From Streptomyces sp. SID3212 (GTDB lineage Bacteria > Actinomycetota > Actinomycetes > Streptomycetales > Streptomycetaceae), in NCBI RefSeq assembly GCF_009865405.1, contig NZ_WWJY01001044.1, positions 1 to 43,229 on the forward strand: a stretch of DNA of 43,229 nucleotides. Direction: 5' to 3'. Numbering within the stretch: the stretch's first letter is position 1; each line of letters begins with the position of its first letter. This document shows, one piece after another, positions 8,571 to 15,420 of this stretch. The position numbers and the translations under genes were made by a program. The notes below the pieces were generated by a model. The model saw only the letters and a program-made list of their open reading frames with translations, did not search any database and was not told where the DNA came from.

Positions 8571-10157
8571 ATGCCTGATGCCGAACCCGAGGCCCCCGAA
8601 CCGGGCGGATCCCACCCCGCCCCCCGGGCCGGGCACACCCCGCCCGCGCAGAACAAGTGGTGGACGCTGACGGCCGTCTGCCTCGGCACGTTCATGCTGC
8701 TGCTGGACATCACCATCGTGAACGTGGCGCTGCCCGACATCCAGCGGTCGCTGCACGCCAGCTTCTCCGACCTCCAGTGGGTCGTCGACGCGTACTCCCT
8801 GACCCTGGCCGCGCTCCTGCTCACCGCTGGCAGTCTCGCCGACATGTACGGCCGCAAGAAGCTGTACGTGATCGGTCTGGCGGTCTTCTGTCTCGCCTCG
8901 CTGCTGTGCGGGCTCTCGAACAGTTCGCTGATGCTGCAACTGTCCCGGGGGCTCCAGGGCATCGGCGGCTCCATCATGTTCTCGGTCTCGCTGGCGCTGC
9001 TCGCGGACGCGTTCCGGGGCAAGGACCGCGGGGTCGCCTTCGGTATCTGGGGCACCATCACCGGGCTCGCCGTGGCGATCGGGCCGCTGCTCGGCGGGGT
9101 GCTCACCACCGGCCTGTCCTGGGAGTGGATCTTCTACGTCAACCTGCCCATCGGGGTGATCGCCGTCGCGATCACCGTGCTCAAGGTCGCCGACTCCCGC
9201 AATCCGGAGGCCCGCCACCCCGACTGGCCGGGCTTCGTCCTGTTCACCGCCGCCCTGTCGAGCCTGGTGTACGCGCTCATCCAGTCCAGCCACGACTCGT
9301 TCTCCGACCCCGTGGTCATCGCGTGCCTCGCGGCGTCGGTCGTACTCATGACGGCGTTTGTGCTGGTCGAGCTGCGCGTCTCCGAGGCGATGTTCGACCT
9401 GACGCTCTTCCGGAAGCCGACCTTCACCGGCGGCCTGGTGGCGGCCTTCGGCCTCAGCGCCTCCCTCCTGTCGATGCTGCTCTACCTGGTGCTCTACCTC
9501 CAGGACATCCTCGGGTTCAGCGCCCTGGGGGCGGGCGTGCGGCTGTTGCTGATCTCGGTCGGCATCCTGGTGATGTCCACGGTGTCGGGACGGCTCTCCT
9601 CCCGGATGCCGGTGAAGTGGCTGATCGGACCCGGTCTGCTGCTGATCGGCGGCGGACTGCTGTGGATGCGGGGGCTCGACGCGTCGAGTGGGTGGACCCA
9701 CCTCATCCCCGGCATGCTCATGTCCGGCGCGGGTCTGGGACTGGTCAACCCACCGCTGGCGTCGACCGCCGTCGGTGTGGTCCAGCCGGCGCGCGCGGGC
9801 ATGGCGTCCGGCATCAACTCGACGTTCCGCCAGATCGGCATCGCCACCGGCATCGCGCTGCTGGGCACCCTGTTCTCCAGCAAGATCAAGTCCTACGTGA
9901 CCGACCACATCGCCGCGATCCACGGCGTCGGGGACATCGGTTCCCGGATCTCCACCGCCGTCCAGTCCGGCACGGTCAGCCAGACGGTCGACGCCCTCCC
10001 GGCCGCCGTCCGCGCGCCGGTCGAGCACCTCGCCGCGGCGGCCTTCACGTCGGGCCTCAACGAGCTCCTCCTCGTCGGCGCGATCATCGCCCTCGCCTCC
10101 GGTGTGGTCTCCTTCTTCACGATCCGTACCAAGGACTTCGCGCAGCAGCCCTCCTGA
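8571..10157 (+). CDS. MFS exporter, DHA2/EmrB-QacA type
   Basis: 528 residues. ATG 8571 is chosen because GAGGAG lies 6 bases upstream, giving a start MPDAEPEAPEPG. About 14 hydrophobic segments fit the DHA2 drug:proton antiporters. Visible signatures are the family D1 motif LLDITIVNVALP, motif A GSLADMYGRKK in loop 2-3, and the antiporter motif C around GLAVAIGPLLGG in helix 5. The C-terminal part has the long extracytoplasmic loop between helices 13 and 14. Substrate is unknown. It converges with the ketopantoate-reductase-like gene, with a hairpin between them. Confidence 0.92.
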   Translation: MPDAEPEAPEPGGSHPAPRAGHTPPAQNKWWTLTAVCLGTFMLLLDITIVNVALPDIQRSLHASFSDLQWVVDAYSLTLAALLLTAGSLADMYGRKKLYVIGLAVFCLASLLCGLSNSSLMLQLSRGLQGIGGSIMFSVSLALLADAFRGKDRGVAFGIWGTITGLAVAIGPLLGGVLTTGLSWEWIFYVNLPIGVIAVAITVLKVADSRNPEARHPDWPGFVLFTAALSSLVYALIQSSHDSFSDPVVIACLAASVVLMTAFVLVELRVSEAMFDLTLFRKPTFTGGLVAAFGLSASLLSMLLYLVLYLQDILGFSALGAGVRLLLISVGILVMSTVSGRLSSRMPVKWLIGPGLLLIGGGLLWMRGLDASSGWTHLIPGMLMSGAGLGLVNPPLASTAVGVVQPARAGMASGINSTFRQIGIATGIALLGTLFSSKIKSYVTDHIAAIHGVGDIGSRISTAVQSGTVSQTVDALPAAVRAPVEHLAAAAFTSGLNELLLVGAIIALASGVVSFFTIRTKDFAQQPS

Positions 10158-10162
10158 GAGCG

Positions 10163-10183
10163 GGCGGGGGTCAATTCCCCGCC
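10163..10183. terminator. Bidirectional terminator between converging genes
   Basis: GGCGGGG and CCCCGCC form a 7-bp stem around GTCAATT. It lies 6 bases past the exporter stop and overlaps the stop codon of the gene coming from the other strand. Confidence 0.55.
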
Positions 10184-11094
10184 GCGTGGCGCCGGTTGTG
10201 GGCGCGCAGGCTCAGAGCGGCGGCTTCCAGGCGGGGTACGGGGACGCCGGCGTCGCGGCCCCGCCTGACGAGGTCTCCGAGGACGTTCTCGACCTCGGTC
10301 GGCCGCCCGGCGGCCAGTTCGCGGGACAGGGACGACGTCATGGGGGATCCGGCCGCCGTGACCAGGCGGCGGAGCGCGGTGTGGGCCGCCTCGTCCAGCC
10401 CGTGACCGGCCGCGGCGGCGACCGAGGCCGCCTCGTCGAGGGTCGCGGCGGCGAACTCCGTCCCGCCGGTGACGGCGACGACGTCTCCGACGGTGCCCCG
10501 GGCCAGCGAGGTGATCGCCCCGACGGTGGCGATCATGACCCACTTGCCCCACATCGCGCCGACGATGTCGGCGGTCACGGTGACGGTGAAGTCCGGGATG
10601 CTCAGCGTCGCGGCCACCTCGTCCGCCCTGCCGCTCGTACGGCCGTCGAGTTCGCCGATCTCGATCTGCCCGCCGGGCGCGTACTGGCGGATGTCGCCGT
10701 CGGGGCCCAGCTCCGTGGCGACTCGCAAGGTGCCGCCGAGCACCGCCGTACCGAAACGCCGGGTGAGTACGTCCAGGTGGGTGATGCCGTTGAGAAAGGG
10801 GACCAGCGAGGTGCCGGGGCCGACCGCCGGGGCGATGTCGTCCATGGCTGCGGACAGCGCGTCCGGCTTCACCGAGAGCAGCACCAGGTCGTACGGCTCT
10901 GTCAGGGTGTCGGCGGTCACCGGTGCCGCGCTGACCACCTCGGCCCGGTCGCCGTCGAGGACGCGCAGGCCACGCTCCCGGAGCTGTCCGGCCCGGCGGG
11001 GCCGTACCAGGAGATCCGCGTCCCGCCCCGCCTGGAGCAGCCGCGCTCCGACGAAGCCGCCGACGGCGCCGGCACCTACCACCAATGTCTTCAC
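10171..11094 (-). CDS. Ketopantoate reductase (ApbA/PanE)-like oxidoreductase
   Basis: 307 residues from GTG 11094, with GAGGAG about 8 bases upstream. The NADPH-binding start is MKTLVVGAGAVGGFVGARL (GxGxxG). It is followed by LLSVKPDAL, where the family's catalytic Lys lies, then PFLNGITHLDVL and the helical domain MWGKWVMIATVGAITSLARG. The family reduces 2-ketopantoate to pantoate in CoA synthesis, but Streptomyces carry several paralogues with other roles. The gene is 110 bases downstream of a drug exporter, which is not typical for a dedicated CoA gene, so the exact substrate is open. Confidence 0.85.
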   Translation of the reverse strand: MKTLVVGAGAVGGFVGARLLQAGRDADLLVRPRRAGQLRERGLRVLDGDRAEVVSAAPVTADTLTEPYDLVLLSVKPDALSAAMDDIAPAVGPGTSLVPFLNGITHLDVLTRRFGTAVLGGTLRVATELGPDGDIRQYAPGGQIEIGELDGRTSGRADEVAATLSIPDFTVTVTADIVGAMWGKWVMIATVGAITSLARGTVGDVVAVTGGTEFAAATLDEAASVAAAAGHGLDEAAHTALRRLVTAAGSPMTSSLSRELAAGRPTEVENVLGDLVRRGRDAGVPVPRLEAAALSLRAHNRRHAAGN

Positions 11095-11204
11095 GGTTCT
11101 CTCCTCGGATCCTTGGGGACGTGCTCCCGGTTGTCCCTGTCATTCCGGCGAGAGTGAGCACCCGGGCACAGGCCATACGTCCACCATCGCGATCACCTCA
11201 TCCC

Positions 11205-12797
11205 TTACATGGTTGTTCCTGATCCCCGGGGACGCGCGTCGGCGTCGGGGGGACCGGGGGTCTCTCCTTGGGGCAGGGCGGGCTGGGTGGGCTGCGCGGG
11301 CAGGAAGGCGACGGCGAAGAGGGCGCCCGCGACGGCGACGTAGGCGGCGACGAGGCAGCCGGTGGTCAGGCCGTGGTCGAAGGCTCCGGTGGCGGCCTGT
11401 CGTACGGCCCCGCCCAGAGCGGCCTGCCCGTGGGCGGCGAGTTGGTCGGCGAGGCCGAAGGCGGCTCCGACGGACTGGTGGGCGACGTCGGCCGGTCCGG
11501 AGGGCAGTGACGCGGGGAGGGTGGTGTCGAGGCGGGAGTCGTACTGGGTGGCGTAGACGCTGCCGATGACGGCGACGCCGAGGGTGCCGCCGAGGAGGCG
11601 GGTGGAGTCGTTGACGGCGGATCCGACACCGGCCTGGTCGCCCGCGACGGCGCCCATGATGGAATCGGTGGCGGGGGCGGAGGTCAGGCCCATGCCGAGG
11701 CCGAAGACGACCATCTGGCCGGCGATGACCCCGTAGCTGAGGGTCGGGGAGATGTCGCTGGCGACCCAGAAGTAGAAGGCGGCCTGGAGGGCGAGCCCCG
11801 CGGTGACGATGACCTTGCTGCCGACGCGGATCGCCAGGCGTGTTCCGAAGGTCGATCCGACGGCGACGGAGGCGGCGACGGGCAGCAGGTGGACGCCCGT
11901 GGACAGGGGGCTGTAGGTGCGGATGAACTGGAAGTACTGCGTGATCAGGAAGATGAATCCGAACAGGGTGAAGAACGAGATCGTGACGGAGACGCTGGCG
12001 GCGCTGAAGCGCATGTCCGTGAAGAGCCGTACGTCGAGCATGGGCTGCGTGGCGCGGCGCTCGCCCATGATGAACACGGTCAGCAGGAGTACGGACCCGG
12101 CGAAGCCGGCGAGGGTGGCGGTGGAGGTCCAGCCGCAGGTGGGGGCCTCGATGATGGTGTAGACGAGCAGGCCCATGAAGCCGGCGGACAGGATCTGGCC
12201 GAGGTAGTCGAGGCGGCGCGCGACCTGGCTCTTCGACCTGGGTACGTACCACGCGACCAGGATGATGACGGCCAGGGAGACCGGGCCGAGGGTGTAGAAG
12301 ATGCTGCCCCAGCTGTAGTGCTCCAGGAGGAAGCCGCCCACGATCGGCCCCAGCGCGATGGCGACTCCGGCGGTTGCGCCCCACAGGCCGATGGACAGGG
12401 CCCGTTCCTTGCGGCTGGTGAAGACCCCGGTGAGCAGCGCCAGGGTCGCGGGGAAGGTCATCGCGGCGCCCAGGCCCATGACGGCGCGGGCCGCGATCAG
12501 CTCCTCGGGGGTGGTGGCGTACCCGCCGACGAAGCTGGCCACACCGAACACCAGCAGACCGGCCATGAGCATGCCCTTGCGGCCGAAGCGGTCCGACAGG
12601 CTTCCCGAGGTCAGCAGCAGGGCGGCGAACACCAGGTTGTAGGCGTCCACGACCCACTGCAGCTGCGAGTCGGTGGCGCCCAGCTCGCGCGTGAGGGTCG
12701 GCAGCGCCACGTTGACCAGGGTCGTGTCGAGGTTGATCACGAACGCGGCGAGGAGAAGCGCGACGAGCACGAGCGGTTTGGACGGCGAACGAGTCAT
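11205..12797 (-). CDS. MFS exporter, DHA2/EmrB-QacA type
   Basis: 530 residues with about 14 hydrophobic segments. It carries the DHA2 motifs INLDTTLVNVALP in helix 1, GSLSDRFGRKG (motif A), and GVAIALGPIVGG (motif C). It is transcribed divergently from an HxlR regulator across a 78-base AT-rich spacer, an arrangement usual for a regulator controlling its exporter. No ribosome binding site precedes ATG 12797. A TAGTTT sits 6 bases upstream on this strand, so translation may be leaderless. The C-terminal 30 residues are Pro- and Gly-rich. Substrate is unknown. Confidence 0.92.
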   Translation of the reverse strand: MTRSPSKPLVLVALLLAAFVINLDTTLVNVALPTLTRELGATDSQLQWVVDAYNLVFAALLLTSGSLSDRFGRKGMLMAGLLVFGVASFVGGYATTPEELIAARAVMGLGAAMTFPATLALLTGVFTSRKERALSIGLWGATAGVAIALGPIVGGFLLEHYSWGSIFYTLGPVSLAVIILVAWYVPRSKSQVARRLDYLGQILSAGFMGLLVYTIIEAPTCGWTSTATLAGFAGSVLLLTVFIMGERRATQPMLDVRLFTDMRFSAASVSVTISFFTLFGFIFLITQYFQFIRTYSPLSTGVHLLPVAASVAVGSTFGTRLAIRVGSKVIVTAGLALQAAFYFWVASDISPTLSYGVIAGQMVVFGLGMGLTSAPATDSIMGAVAGDQAGVGSAVNDSTRLLGGTLGVAVIGSVYATQYDSRLDTTLPASLPSGPADVAHQSVGAAFGLADQLAAHGQAALGGAVRQAATGAFDHGLTTGCLVAAYVAVAGALFAVAFLPAQPTQPALPQGETPGPPDADARPRGSGTTM

Positions 12798-12875
12798 GTT
12801 TCAAAACTACACTCGATCAGTTTACTTTCTCTACCACCTACTTTAGGTTCTGTCGTCTTGTCGTAGGCTGGGCGC
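12798..12875. promoter_or_regulatory. AT-rich divergent promoter, probably leaderless for the HxlR gene
   Basis: This spacer is far more AT-rich than its surroundings. TACTTT occurs at 12823-12828 and again at 12839-12844, 16 bp apart, as possible regulator sites. For the plus strand, TTTAGG (12842-12847) and TAGGCT (12864-12869) are spaced 16 bp. The -10-like box ends 6 bases before ATG 12876, so transcription could start at the ATG itself. Confidence 0.5.
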
Positions 12876-13529
12876 ATGCGTAGTTATGGCCAGTACTGCT
12901 CGATAGCCCGGGGGCTCGACGTCATCGGGGACCGCTGGACGCTGCTGATCGTCCGGGAACTGCTGCTGCAAGGCCCGTGCCGGTTCACGGACGTCAAGAA
13001 CGGCCTGCCGGGCATCGCGACGAACCTGCTCTCCACCCGCCTCAAGGAACTCGAAGCGGCAGGGCTGATCACCCGCGAGGACGCACCGCCGCCCGTGGCC
13101 ACCGCCCTCTACCACCTGACCGAGACCGGCCAGGCACTCCAGCCGGTCCTCAAGGCGATCGGGCTGTGGGGGCTGCGTTTCATGACCGACGAACGCCCCG
13201 ACGACGCGTTCCGGGCCCAGTGGCTGGCCTACGCCCCCGCGTGGTTCACCACCGACGCGGACCCGGACGGCCCGCCCGCCGACATCCAACTCGTCGCGGA
13301 CGGCGAACTGGCCGTCATCGAACTGCGGAACGGCCGCGTCCACACCCGCCTCGGCCGCGCCACCGACCCGGACCTCACCCTGCAAGGACCACCCCGAGCC
13401 GTCCTCGGCCTCCTCACCGGCAAGATCGACCTCCACCTCGCCATCCGACTCGGCCTCTCCACCACCGGCCGGAGCGACCTGCTCACCCGCCTGCGCCCGG
13501 TCGTGGAAGACGGCGAGCGGCGGACATGA
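12876..13529 (+). CDS. HxlR-family winged-helix regulator with SCP2-like C-terminal domain
   Basis: 217 residues. The first 90 form the HxlR winged helix: YCSIARGLDVIGDRWTLLIVRELL, RFTDVKNGLPGIATNLLSTRLKELE and the wing containing LYHLTETGQAL. A further domain of about 110 residues (PPADIQLVADGELAVIELRNG to LHLAIRLGLSTTG) resembles the sterol-carrier-like domain seen on many actinobacterial HxlR proteins and may bind a hydrophobic ligand. It is divergent from the DHA2 exporter and is the likely regulator of that gene (inference). Confidence 0.88.
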   Translation: MRSYGQYCSIARGLDVIGDRWTLLIVRELLLQGPCRFTDVKNGLPGIATNLLSTRLKELEAAGLITREDAPPPVATALYHLTETGQALQPVLKAIGLWGLRFMTDERPDDAFRAQWLAYAPAWFTTDADPDGPPADIQLVADGELAVIELRNGRVHTRLGRATDPDLTLQGPPRAVLGLLTGKIDLHLAIRLGLSTTGRSDLLTRLRPVVEDGERRT

Positions 13530-13648
13530 GACCGCTGGACACCCTCATCGCGCGGCGTGTCGCACGGTGCGGTGCCGAGCGGTGGGGGAGCGGCGCTGTG
13601 GGTCCCCGTCGCGCGTGAGGCGGACCCGCAGCCGAGCGCGCGATCCGC

Positions 13649-13834
13649 TCATCCGTACCCGAAGGTCCGCGCGATGAAGAACGCGGCGACGACAGCCGAT
13701 TGCAGCAGGATGAGACCTACCCAGACGCCTGGATGCTCCCAGACGCCCCCGTCCGCACGTTCCTGGTGGGCCTCGCTGATGGAGCCCTCGGCAGGCGGTG
13801 TCTCCTCCGGAGGGTTGATCAGAGGTATAGCCAT
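13649..13834 (-). CDS. Small membrane protein, DUF6480-like
   Basis: 61 residues from ATG 13834, with GGAGG 11 bases upstream; an in-frame ATG at 13858 would add 8 residues. The N-terminal part has NPPEETPPAEGSISEAHQE, closely matching the PPxETPPAEGS stretch I recall from the short Streptomyces proteins called DUF6480. One transmembrane helix follows (VWVGLILLQSAVVAAFFIARTF). No function is known. It stands alone between the HxlR gene and the flavin reductase pair. Confidence 0.65.
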   Translation of the reverse strand: MAIPLINPPEETPPAEGSISEAHQERADGGVWEHPGVWVGLILLQSAVVAAFFIARTFGYG

Positions 13835-14017
13835 ACCTCCACCATCCTCCGGCCCCATGCCGTCCGCATCAAGGGAGCGGGACGGCGGGGGCCAGGCCGT
13901 GTTTCAGCCCGGGGTTCCATCGGTGTTCCGGCATCGCGATGGGCATGGTTCCGTAGGGGGACGAGGGGCCACCCCCGCGTCCGAGGGGCCGGTTTCGGTG
14001 GGCACGGACGGCATCGA

Positions 14018-14569
14018 TCACGCGTGGGAGTGCTTACCGCCGACGCGAGAGTGTTCCGAGACGGTGTCAGCTCGCCATGGCCTTTCCTGTGCATGCATCG
14101 GTTCCGCCTGCCGGGGGCCGCCACCACGGAACTCACTCCCCTCCAGAACCGTCATCACCACACACTCCATGAGCAGGGTGCGGACGAACGTCTCGCGCTC
14201 GGGGAACGCCCGGTCCGTCCGGGCTCCCCTCCGTCGTGCCGCTGTCGAGCCGGCCGGTATCAGGGCTTCGGCCAGGACCTCGCGGCCTCGGCGCAGCAGA
14301 GCCAGTCGCAACGTGCGGTTGCCCCGTTCCTCCGGAGCCAGGGCGGTGGACAGGGCGGCCCCGAACGACGCCATCACCCTGGCGGCGAACAGGTCGGGCC
14401 GGTCCCGCCCGTTGCGTGCCGGCACCGGCGACGGCGGTGCCGGCCGGGGTTTCCAACCGGCCCTGGCCAGGCCGTCGTTGAGGGCCTCCACGAACCGCGG
14501 TCCGACGACCGGCTCCCAGAGGGCGGTGTCCGGTACGCGGTCGGCGTCCCCGGCGGCGGGCCTACCCAT
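14018..14569 (-). CDS. Unrecognised protein translationally coupled to the flavin reductase
   Basis: 183 residues from ATG 14569, which overlaps the flavin reductase stop by 8 bases, so it is probably translated by coupling. I do not recognise a family. The N-terminal 140 residues look mostly helical: VVGPRFVEALNDGLARAGW, DLFAARVMASFGAALSTALAPEE, and ETFVRTLLMECVVMTVLEG. The codons there have the high third-position G/C of real Streptomyces genes. The last 30 residues lose that bias and may be a poorly conserved tail. There is no signal peptide or membrane helix. Its place at the left edge of the PKS cluster makes it a candidate accessory protein. Confidence 0.6.
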   Translation of the reverse strand: MGRPAAGDADRVPDTALWEPVVGPRFVEALNDGLARAGWKPRPAPPSPVPARNGRDRPDLFAARVMASFGAALSTALAPEERGNRTLRLALLRRGREVLAEALIPAGSTAARRRGARTDRAFPERETFVRTLLMECVVMTVLEGSEFRGGGPRQAEPMHAQERPWRADTVSEHSRVGGKHSHA

Positions 14570-15125
14570 CCGCGCTCTGCCTCTTGTTCGTGGGGCGGAC
14601 GTGCTGGAATCCGCCGTTGAAGAAGAGCAACCCCGACGCGTTGGGCGATCTGTCGGAGTTCACCACTTCTCCGACGAAGATCGAGTGGTCGTTCGAGTCG
14701 TAGTGGTCCGAGAGTTCGCACTCCAGCCACGCGATGGCGCCATGCAGCAGCGGGGCCTGGGTGATCGGCCCGGGCCGCCAGTCGAGTCCGCTGAACTGCG
14801 CCGGCCCCAGCGGCCTGTTCTTGTCGGCGAAGTGCCGGGCCAGGCTTTCCTGTTCCGCGCCCAGCACGGAAATTCCGAAGCGGCGTGACGCCAGCATCAC
14901 CTTGTGCATGACCGCGTTGTGGGACACACAGCACAGGACCGTGGGTGGATCGAGGGATACCGAGCTGAAAGCGTTGGCAGTCATTCCATGAACGTGCTCA
15001 CCGCCGACGCTCAGTACGATGACGCCGGTCGCGAACTGGGACATTGCCTCGCGCAACGTGGAAGGGGTCATGGGGATCGAGTCGGTGGTTTCCTGCGCAG
15101 ATATGGAACTCATGGAAATCAACAT
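14562..15125 (-). CDS. Flavin reductase (HpaC/split-barrel family)
   Basis: 187 residues from ATG 15125; a later ATG at 15113 would give 183. The upstream start is preferred because GGAGAGG lies 10 bases before it. Family features are SQFATGVIVLSV, GMTANAFSSVSLDPPTVLCCVSHNA, FGISVLGAEQESLARHF, and DHSIFVGEV near the C-terminus. These match the NAD(P)H:flavin oxidoreductases that feed reduced FMN or FAD to two-component monooxygenases. No partner oxygenase is visible in the window; it may lie beyond the right edge. The gene is separated from the PKS gene by a strong terminator and so has its own promoter. Confidence 0.9.
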   Translation of the reverse strand: MLISMSSISAQETTDSIPMTPSTLREAMSQFATGVIVLSVGGEHVHGMTANAFSSVSLDPPTVLCCVSHNAVMHKVMLASRRFGISVLGAEQESLARHFADKNRPLGPAQFSGLDWRPGPITQAPLLHGAIAWLECELSDHYDSNDHSIFVGEVVNSDRSPNASGLLFFNGGFQHVRPTNKRQSADG

Positions 15126-15131
15126 AATATT

Positions 15132-15148
15132 GTGGCCTCTCCGGCCAC
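15132..15148 (-). promoter_or_regulatory. Hairpin enclosing the flavin reductase ribosome binding site
   Basis: On the minus strand GTGGCC, GGAGA, GGCCAC is a perfect 6-bp stem. The Shine-Dalgarno GGAGAGG occupies the loop and the start of the 3' arm, and the ATG follows 6 bases later. The structure could limit ribosome access. Confidence 0.45.
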
Positions 15149-15351
15149 TCATCACGAGGTAACTTCGTTTGTAATCAGAGGCATCGCGCCAGGTCAGGGA
15201 TGCCCATTGGCCGCTCTTGGGCCAGTCGGCCGCCGGCCGGCCGAGGGTGCGGTCCGATTCGCCGGATAAGGTCCCGCCAATGGCCCGTTGCCGGATGATG
15301 ACCGGTCGATGGGACGTTTGCGTGCCCTGAGCGGAGCGGTCCGGACATGCG

Positions 15352-15390
15352 GATCCTCTGGCCGGGAGAGTCGTTCCCGGCCAGAGGATC
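15352..15390 (-). terminator. Strong terminator after the first PKS gene
   Basis: GATCCTCTGGCCGGGA and TCCCGGCCAGAGGATC form a perfect 16-bp stem with a 7-base loop. It lies 30 bases downstream of the PKS stop codon. No T-tract follows, as is usual in Streptomyces. Nothing gene-like was seen in the remaining bases between 15126 and 15420. Confidence 0.88.
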
Positions 15391-15420
15391 ATTCAGCGCC
15401 GCGTCGAGGTGCCCCTTTCC

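Noticed and set aside
13557..14888. Long plus-strand open frame opposite the small genes and flavin reductase
   Set aside because: It runs antisense to the recognised flavin reductase and its coupled gene, and it is Arg/Ser/Pro-rich with no domain.
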